The position numbers and the translations under genes were made by a program. A DNA stretch of 30,568 bases from an uncultured Oscillospiraceae bacterium. Its GTDB lineage: Bacteria; Bacillota; Clostridia; Oscillospirales; Ruminococcaceae. Under the pieces are notes generated by a model. It did not search any database and had not been told where the DNA came from. It saw nothing but the letters and a program-made list of their open reading frames with translations. The stretch spans positions 1-30,568 of the forward strand of contig UQGL01000028.1 in assembly GCA_900540595.1 (NCBI GenBank), given 5' to 3'. Below, piece by piece: positions 1 to 8,394 of this stretch; position 1 is the first letter of the stretch; each line of letters starts with the position of its first letter.

Positions 1-67
1 CAGCCGCCGGAGCGGTGCTTAAGCCGTCAGGCGGGAATTGTGCGGTGTTGCCCTATGGTATTGCCAG

Positions 68-98
68 GGGCACCGCTTATTTTGGGCGGTGCCCTCTT
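68..98 (+). terminator. Rho-independent terminator of an upstream gene
   Basis: A 9-bp perfect stem (68-76 gggcaccgc with 86-94 gcggtgccc) is followed by a short T-rich run. It would end transcription of whatever lies left of the window. A frame that stops at 20-22 could be the tail of that gene, but only six codons are visible. Confidence 0.7.
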
Positions 99-103
99 TT
101 GTG

Positions 104-132
104 TTGCGAAAGGGTACATTTTGTTGTATAAT
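104..132 (+). promoter_or_regulatory. Promoter of the polysaccharide operon
   Basis: TTGCGA (104-109), a 17-base spacer and a perfect TATAAT (127-132) make a good sigma-A-type promoter just after the upstream terminator. Start of transcription would be near 139, leaving a 5' leader of about 160 bases before the first gene. No second strong promoter was noticed within the next 12 kb, which agrees with one long operon. Confidence 0.7.
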
Positions 133-191
133 AAGACGATATAGTAGGTCGTGTACGCCCTTTTGCGGGGTAAACGCGGCGGTGCGGGTGC

Positions 192-275
192 CGTGCGGGG
201 CGGATGCCATATCCGCCTGCATCGCTGACGCAGGCTGCACGGGTGCATATAAAATGCGCCCCTACGATAAATTTG
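192..275. repeat. Fragment of the dispersed GC-rich intergenic repeat
   Basis: The stretch contains small palindromes (ggcggatgcc/atatccgcc and cctgc...gcagg) and the block gggtgcatataaaatgcgcccctac. The end of that block is nearly the reverse complement of 16257-16284. It lies inside the leader of the polysaccharide operon, so it would be transcribed and folded in the mRNA. Apart from this repeat, the promoter and the terminator, bases 1-299 hold nothing recognisable. Confidence 0.55.
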
Positions 276-299
276 CTGTTTAAAATGAGGTGTCACTCT

Positions 300-1415
300 A
301 TGTCCGAGATCCCTGTCACGGTGCCGTTTGTCTCTTTCCGCCCGATGGAGCGGGAGCTGGATGCCGAGCTGCGCGGGGCGTTTGCCCGCGTGCTGGACAA
401 CAGCTGGTACATCGGCGGCCGCGAGGATGCCGCCTTTGAAAAAGCATTTGCCGCCTACTGCGGCGTCAGGCACTGCATCGGCTGCGGCAACGGACTGGAC
501 GCGCTGGTGCTGATCCTCAAGGCGATGGGCATTGGCCCGGGCGATGAGGTCATCGCCCCCTCCAACACCTTTATTGCGACGGTGCTGGCCATCAGCTACG
601 CCGGGGCGACCCCTGTGCTGGTCGAGCCCACGCTTGCAAGCTATAACATCGACCCCGCCCGCATTGAGGCCGCCGTCACGCCGCGCACAAAGGCCATCAT
701 GGCGGTGCATCTCTACGGCCAGTGCGCCCCGATGGAGGAGATCAACGCTATTGCAAAGACCCATGGCCTCAAGGTCATTGAGGATGCGGCACAGGCCCAC
801 GGCGCAGTTTATAAAGGCCGCCGGGCGGGCAGCCTCGGCGATGCCGCCGGGTTCAGCTTCTACCCGGGCAAGAATCTGGGGGCGCTGGGCGATGCGGGCT
901 GCGTGACAACGAATGACGATGCGCTGGCCGAGAAGATCCGCGCCTTGGGCAACTACGGCAGCGACTACAAATACCACCATATTTATAAGGGACAGAACTC
1001 CCGCCTGGACGAGCTGCAGGCCGCTTTTCTGGCGGCCAAGCTGCCGCATCTCGATGCCATGAACGCCGAGCGCCGCCGCATCGCCGCGCGCTACCTCGCC
1101 GGGATAGACAACCCCGCCGTAGCGCTGCCCACCGTGCAGCCCGGCTGTGAGCATGTCTGGCATATCTTTGCCGTGCGCTGCAAGACCCGCGATGCGCTGG
1201 AAAAGCATCTGGCAGATCGAGGCATCGGCACGAACAAGCACTACCCGACACCGATCCATCTGCAGGGGGCCTACCGGGAGCTGGGCCTTGCGCAGGGCGC
1301 ACTGCCGCTGGCAGAGGAGATCTCCGCCACCGAGCTGAGCCTGCCGATGTATTACGGCATGACCGAGGCGCAGGTGCAGGCAGTCATTGACGCCGTGAAC
1401 GAGTATGAGGGGTAA
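300..1415 (+). CDS. DegT/DnrJ/EryC1/StrS nucleotide-sugar aminotransferase, likely FdtB/QdtB type
   Basis: A 371-residue PLP enzyme of the size usual for the family. The start is the ATG at 300, 9 bases after GAGGTG; the frame is open upstream but lacks a better site. The PLP lysine is seen in [15 protein letters not shown] (Lys191), and Asp162 in [10 protein letters not shown] would hold the pyridine ring. The fold-type I aminotransferases with this FYPGKNLGA signature move an amino group from glutamate onto keto-sugars, typically at C3 of dTDP-3-keto-6-deoxyhexoses. A matching 3,4-ketoisomerase gene lies at 3332 and an acetyltransferase at 3733 in the same operon, so I infer synthesis of dTDP-Fuc3N or dTDP-Qui3N. 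The rmlA/rmlB genes that feed this route are not in the window. Substrate is inferred; family is firm. Confidence 0.93.
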   Translation: MSEIPVTVPFVSFRPMERELDAELRGAFARVLDNSWYIGGREDAAFEKAFAAYCGVRHCIGCGNGLDALVLILKAMGIGPGDEVIAPSNTFIATVLAISYAGATPVLVEPTLASYNIDPARIEAAVTPRTKAIMAVHLYGQCAPMEEINAIAKTHGLKVIEDAAQAHGAVYKGRRAGSLGDAAGFSFYPGKNLGALGDAGCVTTNDDALAEKIRALGNYGSDYKYHHIYKGQNSRLDELQAAFLAAKLPHLDAMNAERRRIAARYLAGIDNPAVALPTVQPGCEHVWHIFAVRCKTRDALEKHLADRGIGTNKHYPTPIHLQGAYRELGLAQGALPLAEEISATELSLPMYYGMTEAQVQAVIDAVNEYEG

Positions 1416-1418
1416 ACC

Positions 1419-2306
1419 ATGCCGAAGGTCGGAATCATCATCTCCAATTACAACGGCTGGCAGGACACGCTGGTCTGTCTGGAAAGCCTGCAGCGGCAGA
1501 CCTTTACCGATTTTGAGATCATCCTGATCGACGACGCCTCGCCCAATGATTCGGTGGCGCAGCTGCAGGACAAACTGCCGCCGAACACGGTGTTTCTGCC
1601 CCAGCAGCAGAATGTCGGCTTTGCGGCGGCCAACAACATCGGAATCCGCCGCGCGCTGGCCGATGGCTGTGATTTTGCGCTGCTGCTCAACAATGACACG
1701 GCCGCACGGCCGGATTTTCTCGAAAAGCTGCTGGCCGAAACCCCGTCCGGGGCGGTCAGCTGCCCGAAGATGCTGTTTATGGACCCGCCGGACGAGATCT
1801 GGTTTGCGGGCGGCGCGCTGGACCCCAAGACCGGCAGGGTGAAGCATTTGGGCGGCCATGAAAAGGACGGCCCGCGCTTTGCGGAGAAAAAGCAGGTCAG
1901 CTTTATCACCTTTTGCTGTGTGCTGTTGCCGCGCGCGGTCATTGAACAGGTCGGCTATCTCGATGAAACGCTGTTTATGTACTGCGAGGATGTCGATTAC
2001 TGCCTGCGGCTGACCCGCGCGGGCGTGCCGCTGTGGTTTTTGCCCGATGCCGTCATCCACCACAAGGCCGGCGGCAGTGCCGGCGGTATGCTGTCGGTGT
2101 ATTACATCACGCGCAACACACTGTATTTGACCTGCAAGGGCAGAAGCACCGCCTATGCAAGGCTGAAAACGATCCTGCCGCTCCTCACCGGCGCGGCCCG
2201 CTACGCGCTGACAAAGGCGCTCGGTCGCAAAAAGGGACGCAGCTACGGCGCGTTCAGAGGCGCCGTGGATTTCTGGAATGGGAAGATGGGGCGGATGGAA
2301 GGATAA
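1419..2306 (+). CDS. GT2 glycosyltransferase, rhamnosyltransferase-like
   Basis: A 295-residue GT-A enzyme beginning three bases after the previous stop, with GAGGGG just upstream. It shows the family landmarks in order: NYNG at residues 10-13, the nucleotide-binding IDDAS at 37-41, a metal-site NNDT at 91-94 in place of the classical DxD, and an EDVDYCLR motif that carries the likely catalytic acid cluster. This arrangement is that of the WbbL/RfbF-type branch of GT2, many of which transfer rhamnose or related 6-deoxyhexoses from dTDP sugars at the inner membrane face. It lies directly after the aminosugar aminotransferase, so a dTDP-linked donor is reasonable. Donor and acceptor cannot be read from sequence alone. 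Confidence 0.9.
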   Translation: MPKVGIIISNYNGWQDTLVCLESLQRQTFTDFEIILIDDASPNDSVAQLQDKLPPNTVFLPQQQNVGFAAANNIGIRRALADGCDFALLLNNDTAARPDFLEKLLAETPSGAVSCPKMLFMDPPDEIWFAGGALDPKTGRVKHLGGHEKDGPRFAEKKQVSFITFCCVLLPRAVIEQVGYLDETLFMYCEDVDYCLRLTRAGVPLWFLPDAVIHHKAGGSAGGMLSVYYITRNTLYLTCKGRSTAYARLKTILPLLTGAARYALTKALGRKKGRSYGAFRGAVDFWNGKMGRMEG

Positions 2307-2372
2307 GCGGCGGCAAGCCTGACGGGGCGTCGCTGCCTTTAGTACATTTGTGAAGCCGAAAGGAGGCCCACT

Positions 2373-3317
2373 GTGCCGCAACTCACCATCGTCATCCTGC
2401 AATACCGCCCGGACGCCGGGGCGCTGCGGCGCACACTGGCGGCACTGGCCATGCAGGACACCCGCGATTTCGCCGTGGTGCTGGGGGATGACGGTTCACC
2501 GCAGGATTATTTTGCCGAGAGCCGCGCATATCTTGCAGCCCACGGCATCACCGATGTGCAGACCGTCAAGCTGATGCCGAACGGCGGCACTGTGAAAAAC
2601 ATGCAGAACGCCCTGCGTGCAGTCACCACCCGGTGGGTGCTGACCCTTTCGCCGGGAGATTTCCTCTATGACAGTGAAACGCTGCGCTGGTGGCTCGGCC
2701 GCCTGCAGGCAGATGCGCCGCGTGTGGCCTTCGGCCGGCAGGCCTACTTTGCGCCGGGCAGCGACCCGCACCCGGTCCCGGGCGAGACCCCCTTTGACCG
2801 CACCCCCTACGACCCGGCGCACTACGATACAAGGACCGTCCGCCGCAATCTGCTGCTCTACGATGACGGCATCAGCGGCGCGGGCCTTGTGTATGAGCGG
2901 GCGCTGCTGCAGACCGCGATGGATACTATGGCCGGGCGCGTCCGTCTGGCAGAGGATTTTTCGCTGCGGATGTTCGCCGTGCAGGGGATACAGATCACCC
3001 GCTATGACCGCCTGACCGTCTGGTATGAGTACGGCGGCGGTGTTTCGACCGATGCCCGCGCCCGTGAGCGGATGCTGGGCGAATGGCGCGCCATGCTTGC
3101 GCTGCTGCGGGAAAAATTCCCCCGCGACCTCACGGTGCGGCTGGCCTATGAATACTACTTCAACGACCGCAGGAAATCCCGGCTGGTCCGGGGGCTGGTC
3201 GGGCGGCTCATCGTGCCGCAGAGCGCCCCCTTCAAAAAAGCGCAGCGTGCATGGACCCCGCCCACAAACGGCGACATAACCATCCTGCGCGCCATCTGCG
3301 CATTTGCGGAAAAGTGA
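2373..3317 (+). CDS. GT2 family glycosyltransferase with PGD motif
   Basis: A 314-residue protein that starts at GTG 2373, six bases after a perfect AGGAGG (2361-2366). The N-terminus VILQYRPD...LGDDGS is the GT2 nucleotide-binding half. Where most GT2 enzymes carry DxD this one has LSPGDFL (about residues 91-97), a variant seen in many polysaccharide-locus GT2 proteins. There are no membrane segments, so it would act in the cytoplasm on a lipid-linked intermediate. A 66-base gap separates it from the previous gene, the largest between the first genes of the operon. Donor unknown. Confidence 0.87.
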   Translation: MPQLTIVILQYRPDAGALRRTLAALAMQDTRDFAVVLGDDGSPQDYFAESRAYLAAHGITDVQTVKLMPNGGTVKNMQNALRAVTTRWVLTLSPGDFLYDSETLRWWLGRLQADAPRVAFGRQAYFAPGSDPHPVPGETPFDRTPYDPAHYDTRTVRRNLLLYDDGISGAGLVYERALLQTAMDTMAGRVRLAEDFSLRMFAVQGIQITRYDRLTVWYEYGGGVSTDARARERMLGEWRAMLALLREKFPRDLTVRLAYEYYFNDRRKSRLVRGLVGRLIVPQSAPFKKAQRAWTPPTNGDITILRAICAFAEK

Positions 3318-3331
3318 GAAAGGCGTCCACT

Positions 3332-3736
3332 ATGATTATCCAGACGATCCATATGAAAAGCATCACGGCGGAAGGACAGGGAACGCTCTCAGTCTTTGAG
3401 GGCAGCCGCGATGTGCCGTTTGACATCAAGCGCATCTACTATATCCACGGCGCGCCGCAGGGCACCCAGCGCGGCGGCCATGCCCACAAGGCACTGCGGC
3501 AGGTGCTGTGGTGCCCCTACGGCAGCATCCTGATCCGGTTGGACGATGGTCACGAAAAGAGTGAGGTCCTGCTCAATGACCCCGCCAAGGGGCTGATCGT
3601 CGAGCATAATATGTGGCGGGAAATGATCTGGCAGCAGGAAAACTCTGTGCTTTGTGTTGCCGCAGACTCCTACTACGAGGCAGAGGATTATATCCGGGAT
3701 TATGATGAGTTTATCCGGTGGGTGGAAGAAGAATGA
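3332..3736 (+). CDS. dTDP-4-keto-6-deoxyglucose 3,4-ketoisomerase (FdtA/QdtA, WxcM-like cupin)
   Basis: A 134-residue single-domain cupin, the normal length for FdtA/QdtA. It carries the family signature GGHAHK preceded by Arg47; His50 and His52 correspond to the catalytic histidine pair that moves the keto group from C4 to C3 of dTDP-4-keto-6-deoxyglucose. The product is the substrate for a 3-aminotransferase, which is the first gene of this operon. Whether the isomer made is galacto (FdtA, leading to Fuc3N) or gluco (QdtA, leading to Qui3N) cannot be decided by eye. The start at 3332 follows a weak GAGAAAGG; an internal ATG at 3353 is an alternative. It overlaps the next gene by 4 bases (ATGA). 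Confidence 0.92.
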   Translation: MIIQTIHMKSITAEGQGTLSVFEGSRDVPFDIKRIYYIHGAPQGTQRGGHAHKALRQVLWCPYGSILIRLDDGHEKSEVLLNDPAKGLIVEHNMWREMIWQQENSVLCVAADSYYEAEDYIRDYDEFIRWVEEE

Positions 3737-4206
3737 TGCAGCTTCGTTGTTTACAGCCGCAGGATGCCCCCCTCATGCTGGAATGGATGCATGATCCGGA
3801 CGCGGTGCGGTATATGCGTGCTGATTTTTCAGGTATGACGCTTGCGGATTGTGAGCGCTTTATTGCTGCGGCACAGCAGGATACCCCCAGTCTCCACCGC
3901 GCGGTGGCAGATGAGGCGGGTATTTATCAGGGAACGGTAAGCCTGAAAAACTGCGATGCAGACCGTGGGGAGGCTGAGTTTGCCATTGCGGTGCGGCGCT
4001 GTGCCATGGGCCATGGTGTGGCCGCATGGGGAATGCAGGCAATTTTGCGGCTCGGCTTTTCGCAGCTGGGGCTGCGCCGTATCTACTGGTGCGTTGCTCC
4101 GCAGAATGTGCGGGCCTGCCGTTTTTATGCAAAGCAGGGATATACCCCCCTCAAGCCGGATCCGGACGAAAACGGTCTGCTCTGGTTTGAGGTGTTGAAC
4201 GGATAA
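3733..4206 (+). CDS. GNAT N-acetyltransferase, probably acting on the 3-amino sugar
   Basis: A 157-residue GNAT protein. The acetyl-CoA pyrophosphate loop is seen as RRCAMGHGVAAWGM, followed by the LGLRRIYWCVAPQN...FYAKQGY region typical of RimJ/RimL-like GNATs. The start ATG at 3733 overlaps the isomerase stop in ATGA, so the two are translationally coupled. In known Fuc3NAc and Qui3NAc pathways the last step is N-acetylation, but there by a left-handed beta-helix (hexapeptide-repeat) enzyme, FdtC or QdtC. Here the position suggests that a GNAT does the job; that is inference. Base composition starts to fall below that of the preceding genes from here to about 6380. Confidence 0.88.
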   Translation: MMQLRCLQPQDAPLMLEWMHDPDAVRYMRADFSGMTLADCERFIAAAQQDTPSLHRAVADEAGIYQGTVSLKNCDADRGEAEFAIAVRRCAMGHGVAAWGMQAILRLGFSQLGLRRIYWCVAPQNVRACRFYAKQGYTPLKPDPDENGLLWFEVLNG

Positions 4207-4216
4207 GGAGTTTGTC

Positions 4217-5278
4217 ATGCAGCAGCCAAAGGTCAGTGTACTGATCTCGTTTTACAATTTGGCACCGTATGTGGATCAGACAATGGAAAGCGTCCTTGCC
4301 CAGAAAACGGATTTCCCGGTCGAGATCCTCTGCGCGGACGATGGCTCCGAGGACGGGACCGTAGAGCTCCTGCGCGGTTGGGAAAAAAGATACCCCGACC
4401 GTGTGCGGGTATTCGTTATGGAGCGCATACCGGGCAAAAAATATGAGGGCAATGAGCGCATCCAGCGGATGAACGCGATCCGTGGGCGGCTTTTCTATGA
4501 GGCAAAGGGGCAGTATGTCTGCTATCTGGACGGTGATGACTTTTATACCGATGACCGCAAGCTGCAGAAGCAGGCGGATATTCTGGATGCAGACACTGCG
4601 CACAGATATGTGGCCTGCGGCCACAACGGCTGCTATTACTGGGAAAGCACCGGCAGGACACAGCCCATCGAAAAGCCTGTCCGGGAGTGTGCGCTGACGG
4701 CCAGGGAGTATTGGAGCTTTTTCTATATCCACACCAATGCCATGATGTTCCGCAATGTCGGGCTGCAGGGGATAGATCCCTATACCAGCGGTGTGCAGAT
4801 CATTGACAATATGCTGACCTATATGTTCCTGCCTTACGGCGGGGTCTACTATCTGCCGGACTGCATGTTCAACTACCGCCAGATCGAGGGCAGCACCTAC
4901 CACCGCCGCAGTGTCTATCAAAACTATATCTTAAACGCGCTGATGCTTTACCAGCAAAAGACTATACTGCGCGGGCTTTTCGGCGCGGGACTGGTGCGGA
5001 CTGTGTACGAGTACACCCAGCTGTTTGAAAACCGCCGCGATCCCAAGCTGACGGAGGAGGCTAAGACCTACCTGCCGAACATTGACCGCTACCGTGCGGG
5101 CCGGCTGCGCCGCATTGTGAACTATAACAATGAAAATGCGCTGTCTCGCCTTTGGTGTGAGATCGAGAATCCGTTCTGGTTCTTTGTGACGAAAGTCTGC
5201 CGCCATTATATTTGGAAGCCGCATGTCCGCGCATTGCTGGAGGAAGCACGCGCAAAAACCGAAAAAGGGGAGTGCTGA
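4217..5278 (+). CDS. GT2 family glycosyltransferase
   Basis: A 353-residue GT2 protein starting 7 bases after AAGGAG. The N-terminal half has VSVLISFYN, CADDGSEDGT and CYLDGDDFYTD, the full set for UDP- or dTDP-sugar binding with a canonical DxD. The long C-terminal part is rich in Tyr and Arg (for example YNNENALSRLW) and resembles the acceptor-binding tails of capsule and teichoic-type glycosyltransferases. No transmembrane segment is evident. The end runs into the next gene with a 3-base gap, so they are likely co-translated. Donor unknown. Confidence 0.88.
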   Translation: MQQPKVSVLISFYNLAPYVDQTMESVLAQKTDFPVEILCADDGSEDGTVELLRGWEKRYPDRVRVFVMERIPGKKYEGNERIQRMNAIRGRLFYEAKGQYVCYLDGDDFYTDDRKLQKQADILDADTAHRYVACGHNGCYYWESTGRTQPIEKPVRECALTAREYWSFFYIHTNAMMFRNVGLQGIDPYTSGVQIIDNMLTYMFLPYGGVYYLPDCMFNYRQIEGSTYHRRSVYQNYILNALMLYQQKTILRGLFGAGLVRTVYEYTQLFENRRDPKLTEEAKTYLPNIDRYRAGRLRRIVNYNNENALSRLWCEIENPFWFFVTKVCRHYIWKPHVRALLEEARAKTEKGEC

Positions 5279-5281
5279 AGC

Positions 5282-6388
5282 ATGGAAGATATGAAGGAAC
5301 TGACCGCGGAGGAGCAGGCCGACATCCTGCGCCATGAGTTGGAAGCTGTCTACGGCTCGTCCTCGTACAGGATCGGCCGTGCCGTGACCTGGCTGCCCCG
5401 CAATGCAAAGCGCGGCCTGAAATATCTTTTGCACAACGGCCCCGTTATCAGCGCAAAATATATCTATACCTATGCAAAGTATCATAAGATCGCAAACAAA
5501 AACTATGCCTACTGGGCCTGCCTGCAGGAAAAGGACTATCCGGAGGCATTGAGGCAATGGTTTTTGGAGAACAACTACACCCACACGCCGCTTGATCTGG
5601 AGCACCCCAAGACCTTCAGTGAAAAGACCCAATGGATGAAAATTTACGGAGGGCTAAGCAAGCAGCAGGACCTTGTGGATAAGTACGCTGTCCGCGCGTG
5701 GGTCAAGGAGAAGATCGGCGAGGAGTACCTCATTCCGCTGCTGGGCGTCTGGAATCGCTTTGACCAGATCGACTTTGACAAGCTGCCCGATAAGTTTATG
5801 CTCAAAACGAACCACGGTGCGGGCTGGAACTATCCTGTGCCGGATAAATCGAAGCTGGATAAGGAAGATGCAAAGAAAAAGTTTGATCTATGGACAAAAT
5901 TGAACTTTACCTACTACCTCGGCGGACTGGAATTGCAGTATGAGCATATCAAGCCCAAAATTTTGGCCGAGCAGTTTATTGAGAATGACGGCGGAGATCT
6001 GTACGATTATAAGTTCTGTTGCTTTGATGGCGAGCCGAAAGTCATCATCTACATCATGAATCGTTATGTCGATGCCGATGAGCGGATTGTCTGCTTTGAT
6101 ACGGACTGGAATTTGCTGCCCTTCAACATTTTCACCCCGCTGGAGCAGCCTGATGACATCCCGCGTCCGAAAAATCTGGAAAAGATGGTTGAGATCGCCC
6201 GCACTTTGAGCAAGGGCTTCCCTTTTGTGCGCGTTGATCTATATGCATTGAATGATGGCTCCATCAAATTCGGAGAGATGACCTTTACGACCTATAGCGG
6301 TATTGCGCCGTGGCATCCGGCGGACGCCAACGCCTACATGGGCAGTCTGATTCATCTGCCCGGCGTCGACGATGAAGGAGACAAGTAA
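5282..6388 (+). CDS. TupA-like ATP-grasp protein (ATPgrasp_TupA family)
   Basis: A 368-residue protein. After a short N-terminal helical region with SSSYRIGR, a motif common at the ends of polysaccharide glycosyltransferases, comes the conserved block HPKTFSEKTQWMKIY, then LPDKFMLKTNHGAGWN (ATP-grasp nucleotide loop) and YDYKFCCFDGEPKVI, ending in FVRVDLYALNDGSIKFGEMTF where the Asp/Glu pair should bind Mg-ATP. This is the family named after TupA of teichuronopeptide synthesis and found in many capsule loci. By analogy it would join an amino acid or amine to a sugar acid through an acyl-phosphate. No uronic-acid enzyme is visible here, so the acceptor is open. GC content is clearly lower than in the flanking GT2 genes. 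Confidence 0.88.
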   Translation: MEDMKELTAEEQADILRHELEAVYGSSSYRIGRAVTWLPRNAKRGLKYLLHNGPVISAKYIYTYAKYHKIANKNYAYWACLQEKDYPEALRQWFLENNYTHTPLDLEHPKTFSEKTQWMKIYGGLSKQQDLVDKYAVRAWVKEKIGEEYLIPLLGVWNRFDQIDFDKLPDKFMLKTNHGAGWNYPVPDKSKLDKEDAKKKFDLWTKLNFTYYLGGLELQYEHIKPKILAEQFIENDGGDLYDYKFCCFDGEPKVIIYIMNRYVDADERIVCFDTDWNLLPFNIFTPLEQPDDIPRPKNLEKMVEIARTLSKGFPFVRVDLYALNDGSIKFGEMTFTTYSGIAPWHPADANAYMGSLIHLPGVDDEGDK

Positions 6389-7363
6389 ATGCCGACTGTC
6401 AGCATTGTAGTGCCGGTCTACAAGGCGGAAAAAACGCTGGACGCCTGTGTAGAGAGCATACTCGCCCAGACCTTTTCCGACTTTGAGCTTCTGCTCATTG
6501 ACGATGCCAGCCCTGACCGCTGCCCGCAGATGTGCGATGCGTGGGCAGAAAAAGACCCCCGCATCCATGCGCTGCACCCGGCCAAGACCGGCCCGGGTCC
6601 GTCCGGCGCACGCAATGCGGGGCTGGATGCCGCAGCGGCGCCCTGGATCACGATGGTGGACAGCGATGACACGGTTGCGCCGGACCTGCTGGAAACACTT
6701 CTGGCAGGTGCAGAGCGCACCGGCGCGGAGCTGGTGCTTTGCAACTGTTGCCCTGTGACAGAGGACGGCGCACGGCACCCGCTGCCGGAAAACGAGCGTT
6801 TTACAGAGGAAACGCTGCTCGGGGTGGAAGCCTTCTGGGACGCCTTCGGCACGCCATGGATCAACCAGTTCACCGGCACGGCGCACAGGCTGTACGCCGC
6901 CCGGCTGTTTGCGCATGCCCGCTACCCGCTGGGCATGCTGCATGAGGATTACTACCTGCTGCCCGACCTTATCGCGGGCTGCACAAGGATTGCCTGTCTG
7001 CCCTATACGGGCTACTATGTCCTGCGCCATGCAGGCAGCATCACGGACGGTGCCAGACACGAGGTGCGTTTGGCAATGACCCGGGGGGATATCCACCGGG
7101 CAGAGTATTTTCTGGCGAACGGCTGGTACGACCGCGCCGAGGGGGCGCTGACCGATGCGGCGCTCTTCCTGCACAGCAATAAGCGCGCCTACGACTTGAC
7201 AAAGCCCGGCCACCGGGCGGAGTTTGCCGAAACCAGACGGGAGCTGTGCCGTGTCTATGACGCACTGGCGGCGCAAAAGGGTACAGCATCGCTGAAGCTG
7301 CGCGCTGCCGCCCTGCACATCGGCCTGCCGGTGTTTGCGGGCTATCTGAAAGCACGGCGGTAA
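6389..7363 (+). CDS. GT2 family glycosyltransferase, first of a tandem pair
   Basis: A 324-residue GT2 enzyme whose ATG abuts the preceding TAA; AAGGAG lies at the end of the upstream gene. Motifs are VPVYKAEKTLDACVESILAQT, LIDDASPDRCPQMCDAW and MVDSDDTV, that is, the EpsJ/CapG-like branch of GT2. It is closely related to the next gene: both begin MPTVS, share DACVES and CDAWAEKDPRI, have a central ARxxLxMLHEDYYLLPDL-type acceptor region, and end in an LRAA..(I/M)GLPV tail. It differs in the middle, at PAKTGPGPSGARNAG where the second copy has NGGLSAARNTG. A duplication followed by specialisation for different linkages is the simplest reading. Confidence 0.9.
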   Translation: MPTVSIVVPVYKAEKTLDACVESILAQTFSDFELLLIDDASPDRCPQMCDAWAEKDPRIHALHPAKTGPGPSGARNAGLDAAAAPWITMVDSDDTVAPDLLETLLAGAERTGAELVLCNCCPVTEDGARHPLPENERFTEETLLGVEAFWDAFGTPWINQFTGTAHRLYAARLFAHARYPLGMLHEDYYLLPDLIAGCTRIACLPYTGYYVLRHAGSITDGARHEVRLAMTRGDIHRAEYFLANGWYDRAEGALTDAALFLHSNKRAYDLTKPGHRAEFAETRRELCRVYDALAAQKGTASLKLRAAALHIGLPVFAGYLKARR

Positions 7364-7390
7364 ACGCCGACCAACAAAAAGGAGCTTCCC

Positions 7391-8380
7391 ATGCCGACTG
7401 TCAGCGTCATTATCCCGGTCTATAAGGTGGAACGCTACCTTGACGCCTGCGTTGAAAGCGTCATCGGCCAAACCTACACGGATCTTGAGATATTGCTGGT
7501 CGATGATGGAAGCCCCGATTGCTGCCCGGCGATGTGCGATGCCTGGGCAGAAAAGGACCCCCGCATCAGGGTCATACACCGCAAAAACGGCGGTCTTTCC
7601 GCTGCGCGCAACACCGGCATTGAGGCGGCAAGCGGCGAATTTCTGATTTTTGCGGACAGCGATGACCGGATGGAACCGGATGCCGTCCGCCGCGCGGTGG
7701 AGGCTCAGCGGAAATATGACGCTGACCTCGTGCTGTACAATCTGACCTATGTGGACGAGGAAAACCGTCCGCTCCCGCAGCCGGATTTCAGCGGCTTCCG
7801 GGATGAGGTCCTGTGCGAGAACGAGGTCTGGGCGCGCTATTTTGCGCTGGCCGAAACACGGATCTACTATGTGGTCGCATGGAATAAGCTGTACCGGCGC
7901 AGCCTTTTCCGCACGCTGCGCTATGCGCCCGGCAAGCGGTATGAGGATCAGTTTCTGCTGCCGTATCTGCTCGGGCAGTGCGGGACCATCGTCTGCCTTG
8001 CCTATCCGGGCTATCGTTATGTGCAGCGCGAGGGCAGCATCATGGCAGCGGGGTCGAGCCGTAACTATCTGGATCGGCCTGAATTTCTGCTGGAATGGAC
8101 AGCTTGCTTTGCCCGGCGGGGGGACTGCCTGCGGGCAGAGGGCCTGCTGAACGATGCCATCGACAATCTGACGGAAAAGCAGCGCTTTGATTTGACCACC
8201 CCGGCCCAGCAGGCCCGCTACCGCACAGCCTGCCGCGGCTGTGCGGATGCCTACCGCCTGCTGGCCCGCACTACAGGGCAGCGCAGCATGTGGCTGCGGG
8301 CCGCGTTGCTGCGTATGGGTCTGCCGGTGTACAAGGCCTTTCTGCGGCATAAGGGCAAGGCGGCATCGCCTAAAAACTAA
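7391..8380 (+). CDS. GT2 family glycosyltransferase, second of a tandem pair
   Basis: A 329-residue GT2 enzyme starting 7 bases after AAGGAG. It has IPVYKVERYLDACVESVIGQT, VDDGSPDCCPAMCDAW, NGGLSAARNTG and the DxD-type FADSDD. The C-terminal acceptor part includes KRYEDQFLLPYLL, where the ED pair is the usual catalytic-base region. It is the paralogue of the gene before it and keeps the more canonical GT2 motifs, so it may be the parent copy. It ends directly before the ribosome binding site of the exporter permease. Donor and linkage are unknown. Confidence 0.91.
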   Translation: MPTVSVIIPVYKVERYLDACVESVIGQTYTDLEILLVDDGSPDCCPAMCDAWAEKDPRIRVIHRKNGGLSAARNTGIEAASGEFLIFADSDDRMEPDAVRRAVEAQRKYDADLVLYNLTYVDEENRPLPQPDFSGFRDEVLCENEVWARYFALAETRIYYVVAWNKLYRRSLFRTLRYAPGKRYEDQFLLPYLLGQCGTIVCLAYPGYRYVQREGSIMAAGSSRNYLDRPEFLLEWTACFARRGDCLRAEGLLNDAIDNLTEKQRFDLTTPAQQARYRTACRGCADAYRLLARTTGQRSMWLRAALLRMGLPVYKAFLRHKGKAASPKN

Positions 8381-8394
8381 AGGAGCTTTCGCGC

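Noticed and set aside
1..22. Tail of an upstream gene ending at TAA 20-22
   Set aside because: Only six codons are visible (SRRSGA); other frames stay open longer, so the gene cannot be supported, though the terminator at 68-98 fits one.
27..2402. Very long open frame on the minus strand opposite the first two genes (791 codons)
   Set aside because: It runs antisense to well-recognised enzymes, its translation is low-complexity Arg/His/Gln/Ala text without a family match, and it arises from the high third-position GC of the real genes.
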